Positions 26,359 to 35,790 of a stretch of DNA of 64,000 bases are shown here, one piece after another. Under the pieces are notes generated by a model, which saw nothing but the letters and a program-made list of their open reading frames with translations, was not told the origin of the DNA and ran no database searches. The DNA is taken from contig CP085710.1 in NCBI GenBank assembly GCA_023823795.1, positions 3,064,001 through 3,128,000 on the forward strand, written 5' to 3'. The position numbers and the translations under genes are program-made. The stretch comes from Bacillus sp. F19 (lineage in GTDB: Bacteria > Bacillota > Bacilli > Bacillales > Bacillaceae). Numbering within the stretch: position 1 is the stretch's first letter; every line of letters begins with the position of its first letter.

Positions 26359-26668
26359 ATCTGCTAACCAGGAGGTTCCCTTTTTATTTCGTGAGATAAA
26401 AATACACCAAAACTACGATTGGAAAAATAGGCTGCGGTTAGGATTTCAAGCTTTTTTTCAACTGACAACTGTTACATTACCTACAGGAGCTGCATTGAAT
26501 GAATATGGTTGGCTACCAGCACCTGCGACTAAAAATTTTGTATTCGCAGCACCAAAAAGGCAAAATTACAATAAAACTCCAGAATTAATAATAGCTCCTA
26601 GACAGCTTAACCACTATAAACACTATCACATGTTTCAGCTTTTGGTTCATAAAAACAATGTTTTTTAA
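26359..26668 (+). pseudogene. C-terminal ORF remnant cut by the IS3 element
   Basis: Starting exactly at the IS right end, a frame of about 103 codons is open on plus without a start codon: SANQEVPFLFREIK, then WKNRLRLGFQAFFQLTTV, and TGAALNEYGWLPAPATKN. Its last 62 bp overlap the convergent cwlJ 3' end, so the true stop may have been altered. I do not recognise the family. The likely history is a gene interrupted by IS3 with its front half lost. Confidence 0.45.
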
Positions 26669-27047
26669 ATTGACCAGAAAAAGGTTGATCGTACCATGTT
26701 GGAGGGCATGGAGCATATGGATTAAAATACCAAAGAGCATATTTCCCTGGGTGTTGTCTCCAATAATCCAAATTCTGTTTTGCTAATCTTTTTTCAACAG
26801 TTCTCGCTCTATTATAAAATACATTACCTTTTTGAACAGCTTCAAAAGAATAATTTCCTCCTTGTACCTGATAAATGACTTGTGGAATTGATCTTAAATT
26901 TTTAAAGTCTAAACAATTTGCTTTAAGACGATTAACAATTACATTACCAACATATAACATTCCTTGTTTTCCTTCACCTTCGGCTTCTGCTCTCATCATC
27001 CTTGCCATTAAGTCAACGTCTGAACTTCGGTAATTTACTCTTGGCAT
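26607..27047 (-). CDS. cwlJ: Spore cortex-lytic enzyme CwlJ
   Basis: 146 residues, close to B. subtilis CwlJ in length. SSDVDLMARMMRAEAEGEG matches its start, with the catalytic Glu in RAEAEGEGKQG, then GNVIVNRLKANC and the C-terminal hallmarks WYDQPFSGQFKKHCFYEP and ETCDSVY. CwlJ degrades spore cortex peptidoglycan during germination and is activated by calcium dipicolinate. It is usually linked functionally to GerQ, which is not seen here. ATG 27047 has GGGGTG upstream. Confidence 0.95.
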   Translation of the reverse strand: MPRVNYRSSDVDLMARMMRAEAEGEGKQGMLYVGNVIVNRLKANCLDFKNLRSIPQVIYQVQGGNYSFEAVQKGNVFYNRARTVEKRLAKQNLDYWRQHPGKYALWYFNPYAPCPPTWYDQPFSGQFKKHCFYEPKAETCDSVYSG

Positions 27048-27108
27048 TTTTTCACCCCAAAAATATAGTATGAAAAAAAGCCTCCATTGATGTCATTGTT
27101 TATAAAAT

Positions 27109-27168
27109 AAGAATGCTTAGTTTTTAAAGCTTACAGTTTTTAAGTAAGATGAAAACTAAGGCATTCTT
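27109..27168. repeat. Long inverted repeat upstream of cwlJ
   Basis: AAGAATGCTTAGTTTTTA pairs with GAAAACTAAGGCATTCTT across a 24-nt loop, followed by a T run on plus. It may be a plus-strand terminator or a structured cwlJ leader. Confidence 0.6.
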
Positions 27169-27294
27169 TTTTATACTTTTATTCAACTCCCTCTATAAAG
27201 AAAGGTGCCCTCTATGAACATAACGCAGAAAAAAACTCTATAAAGTATAGTTTTATATTTTTTTGAAACTATATTAAATGGAGGTGAATTAATA

Positions 27295-27447
27295 ATGTCA
27301 AATAAAAACAAAGATGTTCCAAATACACTCAAATATAGTATATGGAATACACGAACGGATGAAAATCAACCTTGTAACAAAGAAAAATATACTGAGTCAA
27401 TTGACAGTTCTAAACTAGAATCAAAAACAGCAGACAATCAAGAATAA
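27295..27447 (+). CDS. Small hydrophilic protein, 50 residues
   Basis: ATG 27295 follows GGAGGTG at good spacing and opens a 51-codon frame (MSNKNKDVPNTLKYSIWNTR and a polar C-terminus with one Cys). A GC hairpin terminator follows directly, so it looks like a real single-gene unit. The composition resembles small spore proteins, but no family is recognised. Confidence 0.6.
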   Translation: MSNKNKDVPNTLKYSIWNTRTDENQPCNKEKYTESIDSSKLESKTADNQE

Positions 27448-27457
27448 CAATTAAAAA

Positions 27458-27486
27458 GCAACCGCAACAGGTTGCCTTCTTTCTTT
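27458..27486 (+). terminator. Terminator of the small protein gene
   Basis: GCAACC, loop, GGTTGC, then a T-rich tract. Confidence 0.75.
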
Positions 27487-27868
27487 AATTATATTTCTTT
27501 CCACAACTTGGATTCGAGAACGGATATCAGACTCAGACTCTTCATCTGAGCCTCGGTCAACCCAGTATTAAACCTAATGTCTTATTATCATTCAAGCAGC
27601 AGCTTACATCAGCCCAGACTTTTCAACAATCCAAAAGAGCAGTTTAAGATTTATTTACTGTTTATAATCTGTATATGTTAACTAGGAAATTGCTTTACTA
27701 ATAGGCCTGAGATTATTTTTAATACTTCTACAAAGAACCTACAGAACCTTAATAAAGAAGCTGCATTTATTCGTAGTTAAAGCAACTTGGTGTATAGAAA
27801 ACTAAAAAAGAGTCTATATTCCATCTTTTTCGGTTATTACAATATTTACAGATAAGCGCCCGATCGTA
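27487..27868. other. Intergenic stretch with a degenerate repeat copy
   Basis: About 380 bp without a supported gene. Its right end carries AGCGCCCGATCG (about 27855), a member of the dispersed GCGCCCGATTG repeat family. Confidence 0.4.
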
Positions 27869-27925
27869 TTATGAGGCCAGCCAGTTTTCTGAATTTATCT
27901 TTCTAAGCTCTATCTTAGAAATCAT
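27869..27925 (-). pseudogene. N-terminal stub of a GNAT acetyltransferase
   Basis: An ATG after AGTGAGGTGAAC opens a frame of only 18 residues, MISKIELRKINSENWLAS, then TAA. The sequence looks like the beginning of spermidine-acetyltransferase-like GNAT proteins. The remainder is replaced by a copy of the GCGCCCGAT repeat. Short, so tentative. Confidence 0.35.
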
Positions 27926-27959
27926 GTTCACCTCACTTTTTCATGAACAGTGTAAAAAG

Positions 27960-28436
27960 CTATTTAGATAAATCAGCGAATTGTGCTTTTATTGCCTTTG
28001 CTAAACCCTCTGCCTTAATTTCAATCTGTACACCGATATTTCCCCCACTGACAATGATTGTACCAACTGATAGAGCTTTTTCATCGATAAAAGTAGGAAA
28101 CAAACTTTTCATTCCTATTGGTGAACAGCCACCCCGCACATATCCAGACACTTTCGTTATATCCTTAACTGGAATCATTTCGACTTTCTTCTCTCCAACA
28201 ACCTTAGCAGCCTTTTTCAAATCGAGCTCGGCTTCAACCGGAATAACAAAAACATAATATCCCTTGCTAGAACCTTGGGAAATAAGGGTTTTATACACTA
28301 ATCCTTCTTCTTTTCCAATTTTTTTGGCCACAGATAATCCATCAATTTTTCCGTCATCTGCCCTATACGTCATTATTTTATACTCGATTTTTTCTTTGTC
28401 TAATATCCGCATTGCATTGGTTTTAACTTTTTTCAT
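27960..28436 (-). CDS. ybaK: Cys-tRNA(Pro)/Cys-tRNA(Cys) deacylase, YbaK family
   Basis: 158 residues, the length of YbaK. VYKTLISQGSSKGYYVFVIPVEAELDLKKAA carries the conserved lysine region of the substrate pocket, and VRGGCSPIGMKSLFPTFID is a family hallmark. The enzyme hydrolyses mischarged Cys-tRNA(Pro). ATG 28436 is preceded by GAAGGTG. It appears monocistronic. Confidence 0.93.
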   Translation of the reverse strand: MKKVKTNAMRILDKEKIEYKIMTYRADDGKIDGLSVAKKIGKEEGLVYKTLISQGSSKGYYVFVIPVEAELDLKKAAKVVGEKKVEMIPVKDITKVSGYVRGGCSPIGMKSLFPTFIDEKALSVGTIIVSGGNIGVQIEIKAEGLAKAIKAQFADLSK

Positions 28437-28950
28437 CGTTTACACCTTCTTTGAACACTTAATATTTGCCCTTAGTGAATGCAGCCAAAGTCTAATACCA
28501 ATCCGTCTTATTCCTCTACAATTTTGTTTCGAGGTCTTACTAACCATATATTAACAGACAATAATAATCCTTGTTAAACATTCCTGCTTCCTTAGCTCAA
28601 ATCATTATTCAATTATATGCCCCGATTATTGAATAACTAAATTCAAGATGTTGAAGCTACGTACTGTTCACTTAGTTAGCTTGAATAATTTATGGTACAG
28701 TTCCCGCACCTAAGCTGCAGTTTTTAAACCAATGGAAAATATGGTGGTATAATCATTCATTACCTTTTTATTGCACGTTATCGGTAAACAATTTTCATTA
28801 TATTTTACGGATTGCATTATATTATTTGAATTTATATAAAATTAACTTATTAGCGGATTTTTAACTATCAATCTTTACCACTTTATTTCATCATTTTGTT
28901 AATAGCCTACAAAAACTATTCAAGTGTTGTTTTTTATGAGTATAGGAAAA
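28437..28950. other. Long intergenic region without genes
   Basis: About 510 bp, very AT-rich. At 28617 it holds TGCCCCGATTATTGAATAAC, another copy of the dispersed repeat tail. No ORF or RNA structure could be supported. Confidence 0.4.
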
Positions 28951-28976
28951 GCTCCAGTTATAACTGGAGCTCCTGT
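28951..28976 (-). terminator. Terminator of the cyclodeaminase operon
   Basis: GCTCCAGTTATAACTGGAGC is a perfect palindrome; on minus it is followed by TTTTCC. Confidence 0.8.
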
Positions 28977-28988
28977 TTCTGCTTATTA

Positions 28989-29987
28989 TTAAAGGGAAAA
29001 GCTTTCACCAACACCAGCTTCAATCGCTTTTTTAAAAACTTGAACAGCAACCATCGTATCTAGATAGCCGATGCCAACGGACTTGTAAAATGTAATCTCG
29101 TCATCGTTCGTTCGAGCTTCTTTTTCTCCACAAATGATTTCCCCAATTTCACCGTAAATAGATTGTGGATTCCAAGATCCGTCTTTCATTGGAACTAGAA
29201 AATCTCCCGTTTCATGAAGTGCTCCTTCAATGGTATCAACAACGATTTTGCCGCTTTTTTTCAGCGTGTGAACATCGACTTCCTGCATATGCGGCTGATA
29301 CGAACCAATCGCATTAATATGAGTTCCTGGCTTTAGCAGGTTTCCGTTAAACAGCGGGGTAGTAGATTTGGTGCTGCAAATGATAATATCAGCTTTCTCA
29401 ACAGCCTTGTTTGCATCACTTTTGAGAACAATGTTTCCATTCCAATTAGGATATAGTGCACGAAGTTTTTCACCTAATTGTTCTGCTTTTTCTTTCGTCC
29501 GGTTATAAAGGATAATCTCTTCCAAATTTCTAACTGCCATAATAGCTTGAATTTGTCCCAGCGATTGAGCACCGCAGCCTAAAACAGCACAAATCCTGGA
29601 TCTTTTGCGTGCTAAATATTTCGTGGCAACTCCGCTTGATGCTCCGGTCCTGAGTATGGTCAAGTAACTGGCATCCATCATCGCTACATGTTCTCCTGTA
29701 ATCGCATCTGTTAATAAAATGATGCTTTGCAGCACTTTTCTCCCTTTTTTAGCATTATTCGGAAAAATGCTTACAATCTTAACGGCTGTGTAGTCCTCTG
29801 ATTCAATATACGAAGGCATATATAGCGTTTCTGCTGACATCTTCTTGTGAGGGATAGACATCCTGATTGGAGCAATTGTTTTGCCTTCCTGTCCATAACG
29901 GAATGCTTTTTCTACATCATCTATACAATCTCTCATAGAGTACAACTCATTGATCTTTTGTTCATTTAATAACAGCAATTTTTTCAC
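28989..29987 (-). CDS. Ornithine cyclodeaminase/mu-crystallin family protein
   Basis: 332 residues. The Rossmann motif GCGAQSLGQIQAIMAV lies near 136-151, preceded by LTILRTGASSGVATKYLAR, the family's substrate and NAD-binding segment. Members include ornithine cyclodeaminase, alanine dehydrogenase and ketimine reductases, so the reaction is not fixed. It is last in a GntR-transporter-enzyme unit on minus, 45 bp after the transporter, which suggests catabolism of an imported amino or imino acid. Confidence 0.92.
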   Translation of the reverse strand: MKKLLLLNEQKINELYSMRDCIDDVEKAFRYGQEGKTIAPIRMSIPHKKMSAETLYMPSYIESEDYTAVKIVSIFPNNAKKGRKVLQSIILLTDAITGEHVAMMDASYLTILRTGASSGVATKYLARKRSRICAVLGCGAQSLGQIQAIMAVRNLEEIILYNRTKEKAEQLGEKLRALYPNWNGNIVLKSDANKAVEKADIIICSTKSTTPLFNGNLLKPGTHINAIGSYQPHMQEVDVHTLKKSGKIVVDTIEGALHETGDFLVPMKDGSWNPQSIYGEIGEIICGEKEARTNDDEITFYKSVGIGYLDTMVAVQVFKKAIEAGVGESFSL

Positions 29988-30032
29988 TCCCTGGTCTGTT
30001 AGCGGATATCTTCCCCATTCAATCGTATTTTT

Positions 30033-31346
30033 TTACATGGCCTTGCTTTGCGGCTGACCATCTGTATCAATGGGTCTTGTTTCACGGGTAAACGAAACCG
30101 CAATTAATGAGATGATTGACGCAGCGATTATATAAAGGGCAACGGGAACAAATGAATTATCATATGCATTCAGCAATGCAGTTGCAATAAGTGGAGCTGT
30201 ACCGCCGGCAATAGCAGCCCCCAGCTGATAACCAACTGTTACACCTGTATAGCGGACACTTGTTGAAAAAATTTCCGAAAACATCGTTCCCAATACAGCA
30301 GTAATAGGTGCCCAAATGATTCCAAGCCCAATAATTGTTGCGACTGTTAACCAAAGGACAGAATCTAATGATAGTAAGTAAAAGTACGGGAAGGCGAATA
30401 GGATCATGGCTACGGTTCCACCTATATACAGCGGCTTACGGCCAACCTTATCTGATAATTTACCCATAAACGGAATCATGATCGTTGTGATCAGAGTTGC
30501 GATTGTAACTGCATTCAATGTAGAGCTTCTTTCAAACCCAAGGGTACCGGTAGCATATGAAATAATAAATGTTCCAAAAATATAGAATGGTGCTGTTTCA
30601 ACTACTTTGGCCCCTACCGCAACAAGGACTTCTTTCCAATGATATTTGAACGTGTCAATAAGCGGCACTTTAGAAATATTGCCTGATTCTTTTGCTTCCT
30701 GGAATGCTGGAGTTTCGTCTATGCCGTTACGAATCCATAATCCTATAAATACTAACAGCGCGCTTAAAATAAACGGCACCCGCCATCCCCAGGCTTCAAA
30801 TTGTGCATTAGGCAATAGAGTCATGAGCGATATCGATAATGTTCCAAGCAGCAAGCCGATCGTTACTCCCATTTGTGGAATGCTGCCGAAAAATCCCCGC
30901 TTTTTAGGAGGTGCATACTCTGTAGCTAATAATAGTGCTCCCCCCCACTCACCGCCAATACCCAGACCTTGAATTAAGCGCAAGGTGATTAGTAGAATCG
31001 GAGCCCATATACCGATCGCTTCATATGTAGGCAGGAAGCCTATTAATACAGTAGCTCCTCCCATTAACGATAGTGTCATGACAAGCGTCTTTTTCCGCCC
31101 AATTTTATCCCCAATGTGACTGAAAATTACTCCGCCTAACGGACGAATGAAGAAGGGAAGTGCAAAGGATGTGTACGCAAGCATTAATCCGACAACCGGA
31201 TCACCTGATGGGAAATACAACTTGCTGAAAATAAGCGCAGCGATTGTTCCGTATAAAAAATAATCGTACCACTCAATAGAACTTCCTATTAAACTAGCTA
31301 TCAAGGCTTTTGTTGCTATTTTTTTATCCCCTTTGTTTTGAGCCAT
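30033..31346 (-). CDS. MFS transporter, metabolite:H+ symporter (MHS) family
   Basis: 437 residues, about 12 membrane segments. The loop motif GGVIFSHIGDKIGRKKTLVMT near 71-90 and the start ALIASLIGSSIEWYDYFLYG are typical of the proline/betaine, shikimate or citrate symporters of the MHS family. It probably imports the substrate of the adjacent cyclodeaminase-like enzyme. It follows the GntR gene by 33 bp. The substrate is unknown. Confidence 0.94.
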   Translation of the reverse strand: MAQNKGDKKIATKALIASLIGSSIEWYDYFLYGTIAALIFSKLYFPSGDPVVGLMLAYTSFALPFFIRPLGGVIFSHIGDKIGRKKTLVMTLSLMGGATVLIGFLPTYEAIGIWAPILLITLRLIQGLGIGGEWGGALLLATEYAPPKKRGFFGSIPQMGVTIGLLLGTLSISLMTLLPNAQFEAWGWRVPFILSALLVFIGLWIRNGIDETPAFQEAKESGNISKVPLIDTFKYHWKEVLVAVGAKVVETAPFYIFGTFIISYATGTLGFERSSTLNAVTIATLITTIMIPFMGKLSDKVGRKPLYIGGTVAMILFAFPYFYLLSLDSVLWLTVATIIGLGIIWAPITAVLGTMFSEIFSTSVRYTGVTVGYQLGAAIAGGTAPLIATALLNAYDNSFVPVALYIIAASIISLIAVSFTRETRPIDTDGQPQSKAM

Positions 31347-31379
31347 TTCGGCACCTCTCCGTTTTATATTATTTCCCCT

Positions 31380-32060
31380 TTAAAATAATTCTTTTACTCT
31401 TGATTCTACGACATCTATCATTTGGTTTAATGCTAATCTGGCAAGTTCTGGCTGTTTCTTTTTTACGTAAAAATAGATATCTTCATGAAAGTGATAGGTA
31501 TCTGCAAAAATGGAATTAGAATTTTCATTTCTTCTCCAAAATTCATTAAACGATTCGTATACAGTGGCAATCATTTTGTATAAGACAGGATTGTGTGATG
31601 CTTCATAAAGAGTTTGGTGAAAATCTAAATCAGCTTGAACAGAATCTTCACTTAAAGTTTTGACATTTTCAAAAATTTTCAGATTTGTTTCCATTTTGAC
31701 CAACTGTTCCTCTGTTGCTCTGTTGGCAGCAAGTTCTATTGCTTGCCCTTCAAGCCCCCTTCTTACTTCACATAACTGAAGCAAAAAGGTCAGCTCACTT
31801 TCAATAAATATACGGGTTTGAAGCTGATGAGCATTTGCATCCTTTACAAGGATTCCTTTTCCATTCACAATTTCAACGAAATGTTGAGCCTCAAGTTGTC
31901 GAAGTGCCTCTCTTATGCTAGTCCGGCTAACGCCAAACTTCACTGCAAGATCAGCCATAGATGGCAGTTTATCACCCTTTTGAAACTTGTTGCTTCGAAT
32001 CAGTCTTTTAATTTCTCCTGCTGCTAATTCATGTACCAATTGTTTTTTAACTAGAGGCAT
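31380..32060 (-). CDS. GntR-type regulator, FadR subfamily
   Basis: About 226 residues. The winged-helix domain (about 10-75) contains KLPSMADLAVKFGVSRTSI and REALRQLEAQHFVEIVNGKG. The C-terminal helical FCD domain has the metal/effector His residues in LDFHQTLYEASHNP. ATG 32060 (MPLVKKQL) has GGGGAGGGGG upstream; the frame opens at 32078. It heads the operon and probably binds the palindrome just upstream. Confidence 0.94.
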   Translation of the reverse strand: MPLVKKQLVHELAAGEIKRLIRSNKFQKGDKLPSMADLAVKFGVSRTSIREALRQLEAQHFVEIVNGKGILVKDANAHQLQTRIFIESELTFLLQLCEVRRGLEGQAIELAANRATEEQLVKMETNLKIFENVKTLSEDSVQADLDFHQTLYEASHNPVLYKMIATVYESFNEFWRRNENSNSIFADTYHFHEDIYFYVKKKQPELARLALNQMIDVVESRVKELF

Positions 32061-32102
32061 CTTCCCCCTCCCCTTCATGCTATCTACCTGTCATATAGGT
32101 CA

Positions 32103-32122
32103 TTATATAATGAATTATATAA
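32103..32122. promoter_or_regulatory. Candidate GntR operator
   Basis: TTATATAAT-GA-ATTATATAA, a perfect 9-bp inverted repeat about 45 bp upstream of the regulator start. A second imperfect palindrome, ACCTGTCATATAGGT, lies next to it. Confidence 0.55.
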
Positions 32123-32210
32123 ATTTTTCAAATTTTATTTTTATTAACATTTAAGATTAAACATACAAAAATAGAGTAATCCAATAAAATCAATCAGGAT
32201 CAAAGAAAAA

Positions 32211-32237
32211 GCCCAAGATTCAAGCTATCTTGGACGT
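32211..32237 (-). terminator. Terminator downstream of the methyltransferase operon
   Basis: CCAAGAT, seven bases, ATCTTGG, with an A run that becomes TTTTT on minus. It lies about 190 bp after the methyltransferase stop; the space between holds no gene. Confidence 0.6.
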
Positions 32238-32427
32238 TTTCCTGTTTTTTAAATTGTTGTTATCAATCTTATCTTGCGGCGAACTTCAATGGATGAAAAA
32301 ATGGCAGGAATATCACATACTATATCACATGATGAAAAACGCAATCGCAGTTATACTAGCCATTTTCCCCAGTTCTAGCAATCTAATAATTCATACATTC
32401 AAAACGATCAAAAGCGAGACTGAATAT

Positions 32428-33168
32428 TTATCTAAGCGGCTTTTCACATAAAAACTGCAAAAACAAAGGAATTCTCATTCTTCTTTTATATTCCTCAGGG
32501 TCATCAAAGTTTTCAGCTTGCGGTGTAGCCTCTTTTAGCCCAGCAATCACGAATCCTGCATCCTGTAAACCTGTAAAATATTCTTCTGTGGTCCGGTGGT
32601 ACTTTACTACTTTTTCACCAATCCATGGTTCTGTCCGTTTTCCGGAGTGAAAGTAATCATCGACAATCCAATCAGATCTTTTGCCAGATTGAGTCATGCT
32701 TTTAAATGAAGAAGTGAGCAAAGGGTGCTGCACGCTGAATACAAATTTGCCGGCAGTCTTTAATGTTTGATAAACCTTATTAGCGATTACACCGAAGTCT
32801 TCAATATAGTGGAGGGCTAATTGGGAGACTACAGTGTCGAACTCAGACGGCGGAAATTCGTAGCCTTCCATCTTGGATTGAATAATCCGTCCGTTAGTTC
32901 CATTTAAGGTTTCAGCCGCTTTTTGGCACATGTTTGCAGATCCATCTATCCCAATATAAGAGCTGCACTTCAGCTTCAATAAATCGATTCCAAGAGTGGA
33001 ATCTCCGCAGCCTAAATCTAAAATGTGCTTTCCGCTTACCTCTCCCATTAATCCAAGCAGTGAGGGTTTTTCTAAAATGGAGTTTGGACTTTGCGGTCTG
33101 TGCCTTCTTTGCATAAAACGATCAAAAAATTCCCAATCATCGTAAGCAGCTGACCCTTTGTATTCCAC
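32428..33168 (-). CDS. SAM-dependent methyltransferase, class I
   Basis: 246 residues. Motif I ILDLGCGDSTLGIDL near 48-62 binds SAM, followed by IGIDGS and an acidic post-motif, then FDTVVSQLALHYIED. The substrate is unknown. It is last in a minus-strand run MFS-GNAT-NUDIX-methyltransferase, two bases after the NUDIX stop, so it is co-translated with it. Confidence 0.9.
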   Translation of the reverse strand: MEYKGSAAYDDWEFFDRFMQRRHRPQSPNSILEKPSLLGLMGEVSGKHILDLGCGDSTLGIDLLKLKCSSYIGIDGSANMCQKAAETLNGTNGRIIQSKMEGYEFPPSEFDTVVSQLALHYIEDFGVIANKVYQTLKTAGKFVFSVQHPLLTSSFKSMTQSGKRSDWIVDDYFHSGKRTEPWIGEKVVKYHRTTEEYFTGLQDAGFVIAGLKEATPQAENFDDPEEYKRRMRIPLFLQFLCEKPLR

Positions 33169-33170
33169 AT

Positions 33171-33617
33171 TTAGTTTCCTCCTTTCTGTGTCAGCAGTTC
33201 CAGCAGGTTTTCAGGAACTAATCTCAGGTTACCATCCTGAAACTCACTTAAAGATTTCCAATAAAGCTTAAAAATTGTGCCATTATCTTCTTTTCCTTCA
33301 AATGATTCCAGCTCATAATAGGTTGGATCAGTAAATTCGGCATGACAGACCTGAACGATTTCATGCCCCTGACTGCCGTTATAACTAAAGATATTCTCAA
33401 TTGTTCCTATATAAGAAATATTGGAAATGACTGCACCAATCTCCTCATCAACTTCTCTTTCGAGCGCAATAGAACTGCTTTCTCCAAACTCTATACCTCC
33501 GCCGATCGGGCGGTAAAAAAAATCCCCCTTGCTTTCGTCAAAACCTTCAGCAACTAAAATCCGGTTGTTTTTTTGAAACGGACAAATAACTAATGGGCGA
33601 ATGATTCCCTTCCTCAT
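33171..33617 (-). CDS. NUDIX hydrolase
   Basis: 148 residues. The Nudix box is complete: GIEFGESSSIALEREVDEEI then GA, matching GX5EX7REUXEEXGU, at about 41-63. It hydrolyses nucleoside diphosphate-linked substrates with Mg2+. Its start overlaps the GNAT stop by four bases. Substrate unknown. Confidence 0.93.
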   Translation of the reverse strand: MRKGIIRPLVICPFQKNNRILVAEGFDESKGDFFYRPIGGGIEFGESSSIALEREVDEEIGAVISNISYIGTIENIFSYNGSQGHEIVQVCHAEFTDPTYYELESFEGKEDNGTIFKLYWKSLSEFQDGNLRLVPENLLELLTQKGGN

Positions 33618-34102
33618 GCTTTCTCCTCCAAACTTAATCTTTTCACAAACAGAACACGATCCTTGTTTTCCCCGTCGTAATTGGCCGTTGCATGTACACC
33701 ATTTACAATCTTGTCTCCATTTTCAATTTCAAACCCCATCTTCTTGTGAAACTGGATAGAACCTGTATTTACGGGAGATGTGATACAGCGGACAGTCTGG
33801 CATCCATGCTGCTTTACTAATTTGAAAAACTCATTGTAAAGCCTCTGTCCTACCTTGTTTTTTCTAAAAAGCGGATGGACGCCGACAAAGTGGATATATG
33901 CTTCTCTTTGCTTTGATTGAGACAGAAACCCAATTAAAAAGCCGATGATTTGTCCGTTTTTCTCCATGATTAAACTAGTATCTTGAAAATGATCAAAAAA
34001 CAGCTTGGGAAGCATATATGTCATCTTTCTTCCGCCCCACCACTCATCTAGCAAAGGAGAAATGAGATAGAAATCTTTTGAAGACACATACCGGAGTTTC
34101 AT
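33614..34102 (-). CDS. GNAT family N-acetyltransferase
   Basis: 162 residues. The acetyl-CoA-binding motif A reads VGVHPLFRKNKVGQRLYNEF near 72-92, followed by the beta-bulge and GFEIENG C-terminal end. It overlaps the NUDIX gene (ATGA) and lies 83 bp after the MFS gene. The acceptor amine is unknown. Confidence 0.92.
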   Translation of the reverse strand: MKLRYVSSKDFYLISPLLDEWWGGRKMTYMLPKLFFDHFQDTSLIMEKNGQIIGFLIGFLSQSKQREAYIHFVGVHPLFRKNKVGQRLYNEFFKLVKQHGCQTVRCITSPVNTGSIQFHKKMGFEIENGDKIVNGVHATANYDGENKDRVLFVKRLSLEEKA

Positions 34103-34185
34103 ATTTATTACCTTTCTTTCCTCGCGAAAAAGGCGCCTTTATAAAAGAATCGCCATCGCTTGATAAAAAAATCGAACTCATGATT

Positions 34186-35409
34186 TCAGCCTGAAATTAT
34201 ATCAGTTGTATCTTTGAAGAAATGTGTTTTAGAAGGGATTATCACAGTAATAAAAAGAATGGCGGCAAACAAAACACTAATGGCTGAAAAAATCTGGCAC
34301 ACAGTCTGCAGCGTGAACCATTCTGCTGTTAATCCAAGAATCAGCGTTAAAACAATTTGAATGATCCCCTGGATCATCTCCGCAACACTTCCGAAGCGTC
34401 CCATAATCTCAACTGGCACATTGTTTTGAAAAAAAGTCGCATACCCTGTGCTCGCAAATGCCATGAAAAAACCTAAAAAGATAAAAGAGAGTGTTGCCGT
34501 TAAAAAGCTGTATGAACTGTAAAAAAACAAATAACCGACTGAAGTCAGCAGCATCCCTGCCCCAATATAAAAGTTGAGCTTCAGTTTATTTGCCGCGAGT
34601 GCAGCAGCTCCTGCCCCTGCAAGTGAACCAAGACCCGTTAAACTCACGATGAGTCCATAATCTTTGTCTGTGAGATTCAGATGCTGTTTTATGAATGTAG
34701 CCTCTTGAGAATCAAGGGCAAATCCGATGAGCATGGCTGTTTGAAATAATAGATAGACTGTTATAAAAAACACAGCACCCTTTCCAAATTGAATTACCGC
34801 GTTCCAATCAGCAATTAGAGTTTTAATTCTGATTGGATCTCTTGCCTGTTCAAGCCTTTCATCCACATTTGGAAGCAGATAAATGAAGAATGCGCATGCA
34901 ATAAATGTGAACGCATTAATGAATATGCACACATCTGTTCCAGCATACATGATCAGAAAACCCGCTATGGCGGGACCTGTTAAAAATGCGCCTGAACTTG
35001 TCATACTCATGATAGAGTTAAAACGTTTTCTCTTATCAGAAGGAATCAGTTTCGTTATGTATACAGAAGAGCTTGGTCCAAAAAAGGAACCAGCGATATT
35101 AATTAAAAAGACAGAGAGATATATTGTCCATAATGAGGATAAAAAAGGAATACTAAACACTAAAACCCCTCTAATCACATCCACTGCAATCATTAATTCC
35201 CGCTTGTTCACTCGGTCTATCACACTGCCTGACCAAGTATTTGTTACAAGAACAGCAATAGGCCGGATCATATATAGACCAGCGACCGCAGCCGCAGATC
35301 CTGTCAGATTTAAAATAGAGAGATTAATCGCAATTAAATAAATCCAGCTGCCCAAATAGGATATGCCGATCCCCGAAGTAAGCAGAACAGGATTTTTCCA
35401 ATTTCCCAT
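34186..35409 (-). CDS. MFS efflux transporter, macrolide-efflux-like
   Basis: 407 residues, about 12 hydrophobic segments. The N-terminal part (SGIGISYLGSWIYLIAINL and DRVNKRELMIAVDVIRG) resembles MefA/MacB-free MFS efflux proteins of Bacillus. Drug export is a family inference. ATG 35409 follows AAGGTGATGC. Confidence 0.88.
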   Translation of the reverse strand: MGNWKNPVLLTSGIGISYLGSWIYLIAINLSILNLTGSAAAVAGLYMIRPIAVLVTNTWSGSVIDRVNKRELMIAVDVIRGVLVFSIPFLSSLWTIYLSVFLINIAGSFFGPSSSVYITKLIPSDKRKRFNSIMSMTSSGAFLTGPAIAGFLIMYAGTDVCIFINAFTFIACAFFIYLLPNVDERLEQARDPIRIKTLIADWNAVIQFGKGAVFFITVYLLFQTAMLIGFALDSQEATFIKQHLNLTDKDYGLIVSLTGLGSLAGAGAAALAANKLKLNFYIGAGMLLTSVGYLFFYSSYSFLTATLSFIFLGFFMAFASTGYATFFQNNVPVEIMGRFGSVAEMIQGIIQIVLTLILGLTAEWFTLQTVCQIFSAISVLFAAILFITVIIPSKTHFFKDTTDIISG

Positions 35410-35790
35410 AGCATCACCTTGCTTAAAGTTTTATTAACTATGTCAATGATACCATTTTGATCAACTAAAAAGTCTATTAATTGTGAATATTAACCAAAAT
35501 CTATTTGCTGAGAATATGTTCTATTCCTTCTGAGCGGTTATTCCATTTTTATTAGATAACCCTTTAAACTCCTCATAAAATACACGTTATAGACCATTGT
35601 GGTCTTAAATTCGGTACCATCAAATTCAACCGCTCTCCTGGCAAGACCCACAGCGCCCTATTGCCACTCCAGATGTTCCGATCCTGGTTCTCATCCCCCT
35701 CCTATTTCTTTTTTTATTTCAACACATGATGCCATTCGCTTTTTTTCCTTTAAGCCAGCCTGTACAATAGAGGGGAAAGGACGTGAGAGC
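35410..35790. other. Intergenic region upstream of the two-domain protein
   Basis: About 380 bp. An in-frame extension from 35599 exists, but it has no ribosome binding site and its composition is unlike the following gene. No other feature can be supported. Confidence 0.4.

Noticed and set aside
35599-35790. 64-codon N-terminal extension of the two-domain protein
   Set aside because: The ATG at 35791 has a good AGGGGAAAGG site; the extension has none and its composition differs.
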